From Megasphaera geminata F0357 (lineage in GTDB: Bacteria > Bacillota > Negativicutes > Veillonellales > Megasphaeraceae): DNA of 47,717 bases. The stretch lies in assembly GCF_000239275.1 (NCBI RefSeq), contig NZ_JH417588.1, positions 1 to 47,717 of the forward strand. The letters run 5' to 3'. The position numbers and the translations under genes are program-made. The notes under the pieces are model-generated. The model saw nothing but the letters and a program-made list of their open reading frames with translations, was not told where the DNA came from and did no database searches. The stretch's first letter is position 1, and each line of letters opens with the position of its first letter. This document shows positions 1-8,491 of this stretch, one piece after another.

Positions 1-49
1 GACCGGCCCGGCTCTTTGTCCGGATTGAAAATCCGCCCTTCCTTTAAAG

Positions 50-78
50 TCGACGCCCCGTATTAATCGTGATATAGT
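50..78 (+). promoter_or_regulatory. Predicted sigma-70-type promoter for purC
   Basis: A -35-like TCGACG (50-55, 4 of 6 consensus bases) and a -10-like TATAGT (73-78, 5 of 6) are separated by exactly 17 bases. The purC ribosome binding site AGGGAGG follows shortly before the start codon. Prediction from sequence only; no purine riboswitch fold was seen in this leader. Confidence 0.4.
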
Positions 79-120
79 ATATATGTTAAAACACAGTTAT
101 ATATAGGGAGGCACAAAGTC

Positions 121-996
121 ATGAAGGAATATAAACCTTATAAATCCGGCAAAGTACGTGAAGTGTACGATATCGGCGACAGCATCATCATGGTTGCGAC
201 CGATCGTATTTCCGCATTTGACCACATACTGAAAAACCGCATTACCCATAAAGGCGCGATCCTCACACAAATGTCCGCATTCTGGTTCAACTTCACCAAA
301 GATATTCTGCCTAATCATATGCTTTCGACAGATGTCCGGGACATGCCCGAATTTTTCCGGCAGGAACGGTTCAGCGGCAACAGCATGAAATGCCGTAAAT
401 TGAACATGATCCCCTTAGAATGCATTGTCCGCGGTTACATTACCGGCAGCGGCTGGGAAAGCTACAGAGAAAACGGTACGATATGCGGGATTTCCCTGCC
501 GGCAGGATTAAAAGAAGCGGAAAAATTGCCCGAGCCGCTTTTTACGCCGAGTACCAAAGCCGAGTTGGGTGATCATGACGAAAATGTCTCCTTTGCACAA
601 AGCGTCGGCGCAGTGGAAAAAGCATTTCCCGGAAAAGGGCGTGAATATGCGGAAAAAGTGCGCGATTACACGCTTGCGCTGTATCGGAAGTGTGCGGACT
701 ACGCACTTTCCAGAGGCATTATCATTGCCGATACGAAGTTTGAATTCGGTATTGACGAAAAGGGCGATGTCATCTTAGGCGACGAAATGCTGACCCCCGA
801 CAGTTCCCGTTTCTGGCCGCTTGAAGGATATGCGCCCGGCCGGCCTCAGCCGTCCTATGACAAACAGTTTGTCCGCGATTGGTTATCGGCTCACAAAGAC
901 AGCGGCTATCTCCTTCCCGATGCTGTCATCGAAAAAACGATCGCCAAATACAAGGAAGCGTATGAACTTCTTACGGGCAGCCCGTTTAACCGGTAA
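121..996 (+). CDS. purC: Phosphoribosylaminoimidazole-succinocarboxamide synthase (SAICAR synthetase)
   Basis: This cytoplasmic enzyme joins aspartate to CAIR with ATP in de novo purine synthesis. The 291-residue product starts with the nucleotide-binding SGKVREVY (9-16) and ATDRISAFD (26-34). It carries the SAICAR synthetase signature IPLECIVRGYITGSGW (97-112), then DTKFEFG (204-210) and DEMLTPDSSRFW (221-232). The length fits the longer form of the family. The ATG has a strong AGGGAGG site upstream. A purine permease follows 68 bases downstream on the same strand, so the pair links synthesis and uptake of purines. No other pur genes lie in the window. Confidence 0.95.
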   Translation: MKEYKPYKSGKVREVYDIGDSIIMVATDRISAFDHILKNRITHKGAILTQMSAFWFNFTKDILPNHMLSTDVRDMPEFFRQERFSGNSMKCRKLNMIPLECIVRGYITGSGWESYRENGTICGISLPAGLKEAEKLPEPLFTPSTKAELGDHDENVSFAQSVGAVEKAFPGKGREYAEKVRDYTLALYRKCADYALSRGIIIADTKFEFGIDEKGDVILGDEMLTPDSSRFWPLEGYAPGRPQPSYDKQFVRDWLSAHKDSGYLLPDAVIEKTIAKYKEAYELLTGSPFNR

Positions 997-1064
997 CCAA
1001 AGTCCCGGTTTAATACGGCGTTCCCTGTATTTTATTACTCGAATTCTGAAAAGGAGTGTGCATC

Positions 1065-2459
1065 ATGACAGCAGAAAAAGGTATTCTCAATCACCTCTTT
1101 CACCTCCATGAAAACGGTACTACCGTAAAGACCGAATTTCTTGCCGGTATTACGACCTTCATGACGATGGCCTATATTCTGGCCGTCAATCCTATTATTC
1201 TGAGCGCTACGGGAATGGACAAGGGCGCAATCTTAACGGCGACGGCGTTGGCTTCCTGCCTGGGCACCGTTCTCATGGCCTTGTTTGCGAACTATCCCTT
1301 CGCCTTAGCCCCGGGCATGGGTTTAAACGCTTTCTTTGCTTATACGGTAGTCCTCCAGATGGGATATTCCTGGGAAACGGCCTTATCCGCCGTTTTCGTG
1401 GAAGGTATAATTTTTATCGTACTTTCCCTCACAAATATCCGCGAAGCCCTGTTTAATGCTATCCCGATGACGCTGAAAAAAGCCGTGTCCGCCGGTATCG
1501 GTCTTTTTATCGCCCTCATCGGCCTTTTTAACGCCCAGGTCGTCGTCGCCAACGCGGCGACAAAAATCTCACTGTTTTCCTTTAAAGAGTCACTCCGTTC
1601 CGGCAATTTCCATACAGTAGGCATCACGGTGGTCCTTTCTCTTTTAGGCGTGCTGTTTACGGCGATTCTCATGCAGCGTAAAGTTCGCGGCAATATTCTC
1701 TGGGGCATTCTCTTCACGTGGATTTTGGGCGTTATTTGCGAGTTAACCGGACTTTACGTCCCCGATCCGGCTCAGCATATGTTCAGTGTAATTCCGAATT
1801 TTTCCGCCGGCGCCGCCGCTTTTACACCGTCCAGCATGGCTCCCATATTCGGTAAAATTGACTTTACGAATATGCTGACCCTTGATTTTTTCGTCGTCAT
1901 GTTTGCCTTCCTGTTCGTAGACATATTTGATACGCTGGGGACCTTGATCGGCGTTTCGTCCAAAGCCGATATGCTTGACGCGGACGGAAAGCTGCCGCGC
2001 ATTAAAGGGGCCCTTATGGCCGATGCGGTAGCCACGACGGCCGGAGCCGTTATGGGAACAAGCACGGTAACGACCTTTGTCGAAAGCGCCACCGGCGTGA
2101 GTGAAGGCGGTAAGACGGGGCTTACGGCCGTCTTCGTCGCTCTCTTCTTTCTCCTTTCCCTCTTCCTCTCGCCCGTGTTCCTGGCGATACCGGCTTTTGC
2201 CACGGCGCCTGCGTTAATTATCGTGGGATTTCTCATGCTCGGCGCCATTACGGGCATCGAATTCAATGATTTAACCGAATCGATCCCCGCCTATCTGACA
2301 ATTATTGCCATGCCCTTCTGCTACAGCGTGTCGGAAGGCATTTCCTTCGGCGTTATCTCCTATGTACTCATCAATCTGCTGACGGGGAAACGGGAAAAGA
2401 TCAGTATTCTCATGTATGTCCTGGCCGTTCTCTTCATTTGCAAATACATCTTTATCTAA
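1065..2459 (+). CDS. NCS2-family purine (guanine/hypoxanthine/adenine) permease
   Basis: A 464-residue membrane protein of the AzgA/PbuG branch of the nucleobase:cation symporter-2 family, which imports purine bases with protons. The N-terminal GITTFMTMAYILAVNP (about 28-43) is typical of the branch, and roughly 12 to 14 hydrophobic segments follow with a polar stretch near the middle (FDTLGTLIGV region). I chose ATG 1065 because AAGGAG (1051-1056) lies 8 bases upstream; a GTG at 1056 would overlap that site. It follows purC and may be cotranscribed. A hairpin terminator lies just after the stop. Exact base specificity cannot be read from the sequence. Confidence 0.9.
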   Translation: MTAEKGILNHLFHLHENGTTVKTEFLAGITTFMTMAYILAVNPIILSATGMDKGAILTATALASCLGTVLMALFANYPFALAPGMGLNAFFAYTVVLQMGYSWETALSAVFVEGIIFIVLSLTNIREALFNAIPMTLKKAVSAGIGLFIALIGLFNAQVVVANAATKISLFSFKESLRSGNFHTVGITVVLSLLGVLFTAILMQRKVRGNILWGILFTWILGVICELTGLYVPDPAQHMFSVIPNFSAGAAAFTPSSMAPIFGKIDFTNMLTLDFFVVMFAFLFVDIFDTLGTLIGVSSKADMLDADGKLPRIKGALMADAVATTAGAVMGTSTVTTFVESATGVSEGGKTGLTAVFVALFFLLSLFLSPVFLAIPAFATAPALIIVGFLMLGAITGIEFNDLTESIPAYLTIIAMPFCYSVSEGISFGVISYVLINLLTGKREKISILMYVLAVLFICKYIFI

Positions 2460-2472
2460 AACGGGTACATCC

Positions 2473-3756
2473 CTACACCGCACTGTATGTTCGGACAGTG
2501 CGGTTCTTTTTCTGTAACACCTCTGCAAACAGTTTCATTTCATACGGCTTATACGACCGCTCTACCCCGCTCATATCCTTTTTTTCAAGAACCGTTAAGA
2601 GGTCTTTTAAAATCGTTGCCTTACGGGGCGGCAGGGACGAAGGCCGGCCGTCCGCCGCGTTTAAACAGGCACGCGCTTTTTCATAGTTCCCTGCTTTCAG
2701 GGCCCGGCGCAGGTTTGTCAGCTCTATATACGACGGTTCCATATAATCCCCGTATTCCTTTAAAAAAGCGCCTAATTTTTCTTCAGTGCCGCACATAAGA
2801 TAAAAATCGCATAACGAATGATACATATGCGAGAATCCGCTGACAGGCAGGCCCTCACTGCGCCGTTTTCTGTCAAGTACGGCCGCGTACGTGAAGTATT
2901 TTTCACAGGACCGTACCGGCTCGGATCGATTCGGCAAGATATTATATTTTACGGCAAAGAGAAAGAGCCGCCCCATCATATAATAAATATCCCACGGCGC
3001 TTCATAACGGTAATCACAGTCATAATACCTGCAACCGTCCTCCATGACCGTGGGAATATTTTCATATCTGCGGACGCTGTCAACAGCTCTGCAAAGCGTA
3101 TAAAAGACGGTTTTCTTTACTTCCTTCGCCCGTTCCGAAAGGTAATATCCGCCCGTCAGAAGCACATATTCCTTCTGTAACGGGGTTTCATACCCGTATA
3201 ACTCCAGCCCGCAGCGGCAAAGACCGTACGCGGCCCGGATATACGGCCGTTCAACCGTTTTTTTATTATTATTTCTGTTATATGCCTCCATGACTTCGCC
3301 ATATATACGGTACGCTTTTTCTTTTCGTTCCAGCCGTTCCCGAACGCCTGCGGCGGCGGAAAAGACGGAAGAGCTTTTATATAGCAAATGTGCATATTCA
3401 TAAAGTTCATATTCATCGGGATGATCGTTATAAAGGCGTTCGTAACAGTCAAGCGCCCTATGAAGGAGCTCTTCTTTTGTTTTCGTCCCGATTCCGGGGC
3501 TGCCGCCGTAGGCCTGCCTGTAGAGTCCGGCGAGGACGGAATACACATAACGGGACGGGGCAGTATCAGCCAGGCGCAGAAACAGCGTTTCCGCCAAAAG
3601 CCAGTATTTTTCTTTATCGTCGCCCGTTCTGAAAGCGCATAGATAGGCTTTGCCCAGACGACGGGCGGCGGTATTTTCCAGTTCTTCCGGAACGGTATCG
3701 ACAGCTTCCAGCCCCGACATGACGCCGTACCAGTCAAAGGTTTCTTTATTGCTCAT
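2473..3756 (-). CDS. Hypothetical protein, helical-repeat (TPR-like)
   Basis: I do not recognise this 427-residue protein. It has no signal peptide or membrane segment and looks soluble and almost all helical, rich in Tyr, Leu, Arg and Glu. Recurrent paired-helix patterns such as LAGLYRQAYGG, ALDCYERLYNDHPDEYELYEYA and RRALKAGNYEKARACLNAA resemble tetratricopeptide repeats, which would suggest a protein-binding scaffold. I chose ATG 3756 because AAGGAGGA lies 7 bases upstream; an earlier ATG at 3762 and a GTG at 3780 are too close to, or upstream of, that site. It stands alone between two terminators and overlaps the permease terminator at its 3' end. Function is unknown. Confidence 0.75.
   Translation of the reverse strand: MSNKETFDWYGVMSGLEAVDTVPEELENTAARRLGKAYLCAFRTGDDKEKYWLLAETLFLRLADTAPSRYVYSVLAGLYRQAYGGSPGIGTKTKEELLHRALDCYERLYNDHPDEYELYEYAHLLYKSSSVFSAAAGVRERLERKEKAYRIYGEVMEAYNRNNNKKTVERPYIRAAYGLCRCGLELYGYETPLQKEYVLLTGGYYLSERAKEVKKTVFYTLCRAVDSVRRYENIPTVMEDGCRYYDCDYRYEAPWDIYYMMGRLFLFAVKYNILPNRSEPVRSCEKYFTYAAVLDRKRRSEGLPVSGFSHMYHSLCDFYLMCGTEEKLGAFLKEYGDYMEPSYIELTNLRRALKAGNYEKARACLNAADGRPSSLPPRKATILKDLLTVLEKKDMSGVERSYKPYEMKLFAEVLQKKNRTVRTYSAV
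2477..2513 (+). terminator. Rho-independent terminator of the purC-permease unit
   Basis: A perfect 10-base-pair stem (ACCGCACTGT at 2477-2486 with ACAGTGCGGT at 2495-2504) has an 8-base loop and is followed by TCTTTTTCT. It sits inside the last codons of the convergent gene on the minus strand, so that gene's C-terminal coding sequence also forms this terminator. Confidence 0.85.
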
Positions 3757-3837
3757 CTTCATTCCTCCTTTTTCTTTCACTGCTCAGTATGGCAGATAAT
3801 TCTGAAAAAAGAGGAAGAAAAAAGATTAAATTCTCAT

Positions 3838-3893
3838 TAAAAAACAAACCGCTCCGTACTCCGGATTTTCTCATTCCGGTTTACGGAGCGGTT
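3838..3893 (-). terminator. Terminator downstream of ispG
   Basis: Read on the minus strand, AACCGCTCCGTA pairs with TACGGAGCGGTT (outer arms 3882-3893 and 3847-3858). An inner CCGGA/TCCGG stem closes the hairpin, and TTTGTTTTTTAAT follows. The stem begins at the first base of the ispG stop codon. This ends the rpsB-to-ispG operon. Confidence 0.85.
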
Positions 3894-4972
3894 CACTGCG
3901 GGACACATTTTTTGTCAGCCCTGTAGGCGTTAATTTCTTCGAGAAGAGCCGGTACCAGCTCTTTCTCCGGCACAGTACGCAATACCTTCCCGTGCGAGAA
4001 TATGATCCCCTTACCGACGCCCCCGGCAATACCGAAATCCGCTTCCCGCGCCTCACCGGGGCCGTTGACCGCACAGCCCATGACAGCAATTTTCAAAGGT
4101 TCTTCAATTCTCTCCAGGGCCTGCTCCACTTCTCGGGCCAGATGAATCAATCCGACCCGCGTTCGGCCGCAGGTGGGGCATGATACTAACGTGGGGCCGA
4201 AATGCCGCAGGCCCAGAGAGGAAAGGATAAGGCGGCCCGTTTTAATTTCCTCCGCAGGATCATCCGTAAGCGAGACCCTGATAGTATCGCCGATTCCCCG
4301 ATAAAGCAACGTACCTATACCGATAGATGATTTGACGGTGCCTTCCCGCAGCAGGCCCGCTTCCGTAACGCCCAGATGCAAAGGATACTCCACCTTATCG
4401 GCAAGGAGCGAATACGCTTCTATCATCAGAGGCACATCCGACGCTTTCAGGGACACAACGAGATCCCTGCAGTCAAGCCGTTCGCATATACGGATATGCC
4501 GCAACGCGCCTTCAACCATTCCCTCCGCCGTCGGATGCCCCTCATATGCCGCCAGTATATCTGCCGGCAGAGAGCCGCTGTTGATGCCGATACGGATAGG
4601 GATATTCTTCTTTTTTACCGCGGCGACGACGGCCGCCACCTTATCATCCGAGCCGATATTGCCGGGATTGATGCGTAATGCGTCAACCCCGCTCGCAACG
4701 GCCTGCAAAGCGAGCATATGGTCGAAATGGATATCCGCCACCAGCGGTACGGGCGATCCTTTCACCACCGCGGCAAGTCCTTTTGCCGCTTTCATATCGG
4801 GGACGGCAAAGCGAATCAGTTCGGCGCCGCAAAGGGCCAACCGCTGTGCATCGATCAGGGCCGACTCGCTGTCTGCGGGACTTATCGTCGACATCGTCTG
4901 GACCGAAACGGGAGCATCTCCTCCGATTATGAGATTGCGCACCTTAACGGCACGGGATTTTCTACGTAACAT
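3893..4972 (-). CDS. ispG: 4-hydroxy-3-methylbut-2-en-1-yl diphosphate synthase (GcpE)
   Basis: This iron-sulfur enzyme makes HMBPP from MEcPP in the MEP isoprenoid pathway. The 359-residue protein is of the usual bacterial length. It shows the N-terminal TIM-barrel start (VRNLIIGG, VSVQTMSTI), the RINPGNIG loop (100-107), and the cluster ligands C265 and C268 in CPTCGR and C300 in GCAVNGPGEA, with conserved E307. An AAAGAGG site precedes the ATG and overlaps the rseP stop region, so translation is probably coupled. It is the last gene of the operon; uppS upstream consumes the isoprenoid product. Confidence 0.95.
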   Translation of the reverse strand: MLRRKSRAVKVRNLIIGGDAPVSVQTMSTISPADSESALIDAQRLALCGAELIRFAVPDMKAAKGLAAVVKGSPVPLVADIHFDHMLALQAVASGVDALRINPGNIGSDDKVAAVVAAVKKKNIPIRIGINSGSLPADILAAYEGHPTAEGMVEGALRHIRICERLDCRDLVVSLKASDVPLMIEAYSLLADKVEYPLHLGVTEAGLLREGTVKSSIGIGTLLYRGIGDTIRVSLTDDPAEEIKTGRLILSSLGLRHFGPTLVSCPTCGRTRVGLIHLAREVEQALERIEEPLKIAVMGCAVNGPGEAREADFGIAGGVGKGIIFSHGKVLRTVPEKELVPALLEEINAYRADKKCVPQ

Positions 4973-4981
4973 ATGACCTCT

Positions 4982-6005
4982 TTAAAATCTGCTTATATCC
5001 TGGAGCATTGCAAAAATAAACATACCGGCTAAAATAATGACCCCTGTCATTTGAATATAATATAAAGCCTTTTGCGGCATGCGCCGCCGTGTCAGTCCTT
5101 CCAGCATGATGAGGATGATATAACCGCCGTCCAGCATCGGTATGGGAAGGAGATTCAGTATCCCCAAGTTAAGACTGAGAAAGGCCGTAAACGTAAGAAG
5201 ATTGACAAAGCCGACAGACGCGGCCTGGCCGGCCAATTGAGCCACGCCTATAGGTCCCGCCAGCTCCGCCTTTTCCGTTCCCGTCACCATGCGATATAAA
5301 CCGCCCAGCATCATTGAACCGAGAGCCGCCGTGCGTTCCGCCGCGCAGCCGGCGGCGGCGGCAAAGCCCTTCTGCTCCGACGTAACGACGGGAACAACGC
5401 CTAAAAGCGGACGCTTAGTCTGGCTGTCCGTTTTCGGAATAAGAGAAACCGAATTGCCGCGGCCGTCGCGTTCAAATTCAACGGTGACGACTTCCCGGCT
5501 GTGCCTGGTAACGGTATCGGGTATATCCTGCCAGGTGGTCACGGCACTGCCGCTTATGGACGTAATGCGATCACCCGCTTTCAACCCGGCGGCCGCAGCG
5601 GCGGAATCTTCCATGACCGTGCCGATAACCGGCTCTGTCGAAACGGTAGCGATACCGTTGACAAAAATAATGCCCCAGAGAAGGACAAAAGCCAGGATGA
5701 AATTCATGACGGCGCCGGCACTGATGACGAGAAGGCGCGCCAGGACCGGTTTATTCAGGAACGACCGCGCCGTAAGCTCTTCTTCTTCAGTCATACCCGG
5801 CAATTTTATTAAAGCCGCCGAGAGGTATAACGCGTAAGGAATACAGCGTTTCCCCGCGCTTACAGGCGCAAAGTTTCGGGCCGAACCCGATAGCAAATTC
5901 GTCAACTTGCATTCCCGTTAATTTTGCCGTCAGAAAATGCCCCAGCTCGTGTACAAAAACGATTATACTGAACACAAAGACAGTTGCCAGAATTGTAATA
6001 CCCAA
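4982..6005 (-). pseudogene. rseP: RIP metalloprotease RseP (site-2 protease), frameshifted as given
   Basis: Site-2 proteases cleave transmembrane substrates such as anti-sigma factors. The first frame (6005-5787, 72 codons, TTG start behind AAAGGAG) holds the zinc motif HELGH (residues 19-23) and ends [10 protein letters not shown] then stop. The second frame resumes at [13 protein letters not shown] (from 5794) and runs to 4982 with the membrane segment, a PDZ domain and the NLLPIPMLDGG zinc-ligand motif. Removing one T near 5795 restores a single protein of about 342 residues, the normal family length. The second frame has its own ATG (5794) overlapping the first stop as ATGACTGA, so restart is conceivable. 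A base-call error is the simplest explanation. Confidence 0.9.
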
Positions 6006-6029
6006 AACGCGCTCCTTTCCGAGAGGCCG

Positions 6030-6857
6030 TTATGCGGCGAGAACCAAATAGGCATATACAGCGGGCGCGGCGATGAGAAGACTGTCGAAACGGTCTAAAA
6101 TACCGCCGTGACCGGGAATTAAAGCCCCCGAATCCTTAACCCCGCAGGTCCGTTTCAATACGGATTCAGTCAAATCTCCGAGAGGCGCGGTTATGGCCAC
6201 GATTAAACCGATAATAACGCCGTGCAGAACAGAAAAGCGGAAAACGAGCGAAACGATCAAAGCTACGGCGACGGTGCCTACAAAACCGCCCAAAGCCCCT
6301 TCCAGCGTTTTCCCGGGGCTGATGGCGGGACATAATTTATTTTTACCGAAAGCGCGTCCCGCAAAATAGGCGAACGTATCGCTGGCCCATACACTGAAGA
6401 GGACGAGGAACATGAAAAATCGACCCGGATCAAGCATAACCGCAGCGAAATCGTCACGAAAATAGGAACCGATCAAACCGCTCCGCAGGGCGAACATAGC
6501 TATAAACCCCGCGCCTACATATACGGTGCCGTACAGCGCATATGCCGAATTTACCGGTCTTATTCTGCCGTACTTGAAAACTGTGCGTAAAAAAAGAAAG
6601 AAAGGCAGGAGTACCGCTAAAAGAGTAAGCCCTTTTACACTGTTAAAAGCCAGGGCGAACAGGACGGCAAGCAGCCAGACGGCAATTGTGCCGCACGGCA
6701 TTTTTTCTCCTGCCGCACGGACGAGCTTTGTATATTCAATCCATCCGCCGAGCATCAGGAACGACAGTAAAGCGAAGAACAGCCAGCTTCCTTCATAAAT
6801 GATAAAAACGGCGGCCCCGCCACCGACGATACCCGAGATGACACGTGTTACCAACAT
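6030..6857 (-). CDS. cdsA: Phosphatidate cytidylyltransferase (CDP-diglyceride synthase)
   Basis: This membrane enzyme converts phosphatidic acid and CTP to CDP-diacylglycerol, the precursor of phosphatidylglycerol and phosphatidylethanolamine. The 275-residue protein has about eight hydrophobic segments. The family signature lies in the C-terminal third: SPGKTLEGALGGF, then ITAPLGDLTESVLKRTCGVKD, GALIPGHGGILDRFDSL. It sits between uppS (13 bases upstream) and rseP. In many related genomes dxr lies between cdsA and rseP, but here only 24 bases separate them. Confidence 0.95.
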   Translation of the reverse strand: MLVTRVISGIVGGGAAVFIIYEGSWLFFALLSFLMLGGWIEYTKLVRAAGEKMPCGTIAVWLLAVLFALAFNSVKGLTLLAVLLPFFLFLRTVFKYGRIRPVNSAYALYGTVYVGAGFIAMFALRSGLIGSYFRDDFAAVMLDPGRFFMFLVLFSVWASDTFAYFAGRAFGKNKLCPAISPGKTLEGALGGFVGTVAVALIVSLVFRFSVLHGVIIGLIVAITAPLGDLTESVLKRTCGVKDSGALIPGHGGILDRFDSLLIAAPAVYAYLVLAA

Positions 6858-6870
6858 ATATCAGTTCTCC

Positions 6871-7641
6871 TTACTTCAAGCCGCCGAAACGACGTTCCCG
6901 GCCTTGAAAAGACTTAATCGCCTCTATCAGCGTTTCCTTTGTGAAATCCGGCCAGCACAGGGGAGTAAACCAGAATTCGGCATATGCGTTCTGCCACAGC
7001 AAATAGTTGCTGATACGCGTATCAGCGCCGGACCGGATAAGCAGATCCACATCATTTTCGGGAGCCGTATACAAATACGAGGCAACCAGCTCCTCCGTCA
7101 CGTCGGCCGCACGCAACCCGCCTGCTTCCACGGCAAGAGCGATTTGCCGTGCGGCCCGGGTAATTTCCGCCCGCCCGCCGTAATTTACAGCCACATTGAG
7201 GCTTAATCCCGTATTGGCGGCAAGATTTGCCTCCGCTTCGGCAAATATCTCCTGCAGCGGACCGGAAAGGCGGCTTCTGTCACCGATAAAACGCAACCGG
7301 ACATTATTTTTCCCTAATTCAAGCAGGTTCTTTTGCAGATACGTATACATGAGATCCATAATATATGTTACTTCTTCAGCCGGACGTTTCCAATTTTCAG
7401 TAGAAAAAGCATACACGGTAAGAACCTTTACACCCAGCTCTCCGGCGGCGGCAACTATTTTTTTCAGCGTATCGGCGCCCGCCTTATGCCCGGCGCTGCG
7501 CGGCAGCCCGCGGCGCTTGGCCCAACGGCCGTTACCGTCCATAATAACGGCAACGTGACGGGGAATAGTATTTATATCCGGTTTATCGTCATGACGGTCG
7601 GCCCGGGGTTCGCCGGACACGGAAAAAAACTTGCTGAGCAT
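6871..7641 (-). CDS. uppS: Isoprenyl transferase (undecaprenyl diphosphate synthase)
   Basis: This cis-prenyltransferase builds undecaprenyl diphosphate, the lipid carrier for peptidoglycan and surface polysaccharides, from FPP and IPP. The 256-residue protein contains HVAVIMDGNGRW with catalytic D35 (about 29-40), the FSTENWKRP motif (79-87) and the C-terminal RSGADTRISNYLLWQ and YAEFWFTP motifs, all expected for UppS. A polar N-terminal extension of about 25 residues precedes the catalytic core. It belongs to the rpsB-ispG operon. Confidence 0.95.
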   Translation of the reverse strand: MLSKFFSVSGEPRADRHDDKPDINTIPRHVAVIMDGNGRWAKRRGLPRSAGHKAGADTLKKIVAAAGELGVKVLTVYAFSTENWKRPAEEVTYIMDLMYTYLQKNLLELGKNNVRLRFIGDRSRLSGPLQEIFAEAEANLAANTGLSLNVAVNYGGRAEITRAARQIALAVEAGGLRAADVTEELVASYLYTAPENDVDLLIRSGADTRISNYLLWQNAYAEFWFTPLCWPDFTKETLIEAIKSFQGRERRFGGLK

Positions 7642-7644
7642 ACT

Positions 7645-7884
7645 TCAGTTCTCCTTCTTTTCAAGTACAGCCCGTACAGAATCGCTCATACCCATACTCC
7701 TGTTGACGAGAAGACGGACATTTCCGTCTTTTTCTTCAGCACGCACTACATAAAGCGCCGCAGGATCACAGGAAAAAAAACGGCTTCCCGATTCCGTATA
7801 CGTGATCTTGTAAGGGATATTTTCCTTCTCTAACGAAGATTTGGCATACCGCAACGGCATGCCAAAAAAATCTCGTATATTCAT
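7645..7884 (-). CDS. Small PASTA-like hypothetical protein
   Basis: This 79-residue protein lies between frr and uppS. Its start overlaps the frr stop as TAATG, so it is translationally coupled. It has no signal peptide or membrane segment. The N-terminal pattern DFFGMPLRYAKSSLEKENIP, followed by short beta-like stretches and a hydrophobic VRLLV strand, resembles a single PASTA domain (usual form: P-x-hydrophobic-x-GM, helix, strands). PASTA domains normally bind muropeptides outside the cell, which does not suit a protein with no export signal, so the likeness may only be one of fold. Function is unknown. It is a real gene judging by spacing, overlap and codon use. Confidence 0.75.
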   Translation of the reverse strand: MNIRDFFGMPLRYAKSSLEKENIPYKITYTESGSRFFSCDPAALYVVRAEEKDGNVRLLVNRSMGMSDSVRAVLEKKEN

Positions 7885-8444
7885 TATACTTCCATAACTT
7901 CTCTTTCCTTCTTATCCTTGATCTCGTCAATAGATTTAATCTTGGCGTCCGTAATCTTCTGAATTTTCATTTGGGCTTCCTTACTGTCGTCTTCCGTAAT
8001 TTCCTTTTTTTTCTCCATCTTTTTAACGGCGTCGTTATTGTCACGGCGGATATTCCGGACGGCAACTTTTGCTTCTTCCGCTTCCTTACTTACTTTCTTA
8101 CTCAACTCTTTACGCCGCTCTTCCGTGAGCTGCGGAATTTCCAGGCGGATAATCGTGCCGTCATTATTAGGGTTCAGGCCCAAATCGGATTTCAGGACAG
8201 CCTTCTCGATTTCACCGAGCATGGTCCGATCCCACGGCGAAATGGTGAGCAGCCGCGGTTCGGGTGCGGAAATATTGGCAACCTGATTTACAGGTGTCGG
8301 CGTACCGTAATAATCAACCGTGACACGGTCCAGCAGCGACGTACTGGCACGGCCCGTACGGATAGACGCCAGATTACGTCTGAACGTTTCAATCGTTTTA
8401 TCCGTTTTAACTTCACATTCATTTAACAAGTCTTGAATTTCCAT
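7884..8444 (-). CDS. frr: Ribosome recycling factor
   Basis: RRF works with EF-G to split the post-termination ribosome. The protein from ATG 8444 has 186 residues, the standard length; a GTG at 8453 would sit on the ribosome binding site AAGGAA, which is 9 bases from ATG 8444. Family motifs include the RTGRAS turn (about 30-35), [34 protein letters not shown] and the charged coiled-coil C-terminus. It lies downstream of pyrH and overlaps the next small gene by one base. Confidence 0.96.
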   Translation of the reverse strand: MEIQDLLNECEVKTDKTIETFRRNLASIRTGRASTSLLDRVTVDYYGTPTPVNQVANISAPEPRLLTISPWDRTMLGEIEKAVLKSDLGLNPNNDGTIIRLEIPQLTEERRKELSKKVSKEAEEAKVAVRNIRRDNNDAVKKMEKKKEITEDDSKEAQMKIQKITDAKIKSIDEIKDKKEREVMEV

Positions 8445-8491
8445 GGCAATCACTTCCTTATCGGGAGATTTCTACGTATATGATACCTTTT

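Noticed and set aside
21-35. CGGATT-GAA-AATCCG hairpin at the window start as a terminator.
   Set aside because: The stem is only six pairs and is followed by CCCTTCCTTT rather than a T run; the upstream gene is not visible.
5787-5800. Programmed +1 frameshift in rseP.
   Set aside because: GGG TAT GAC TGA is not a slippery context, no stimulator was seen, and programmed shifting is not known for this family. Kept only as a low-odds alternative.
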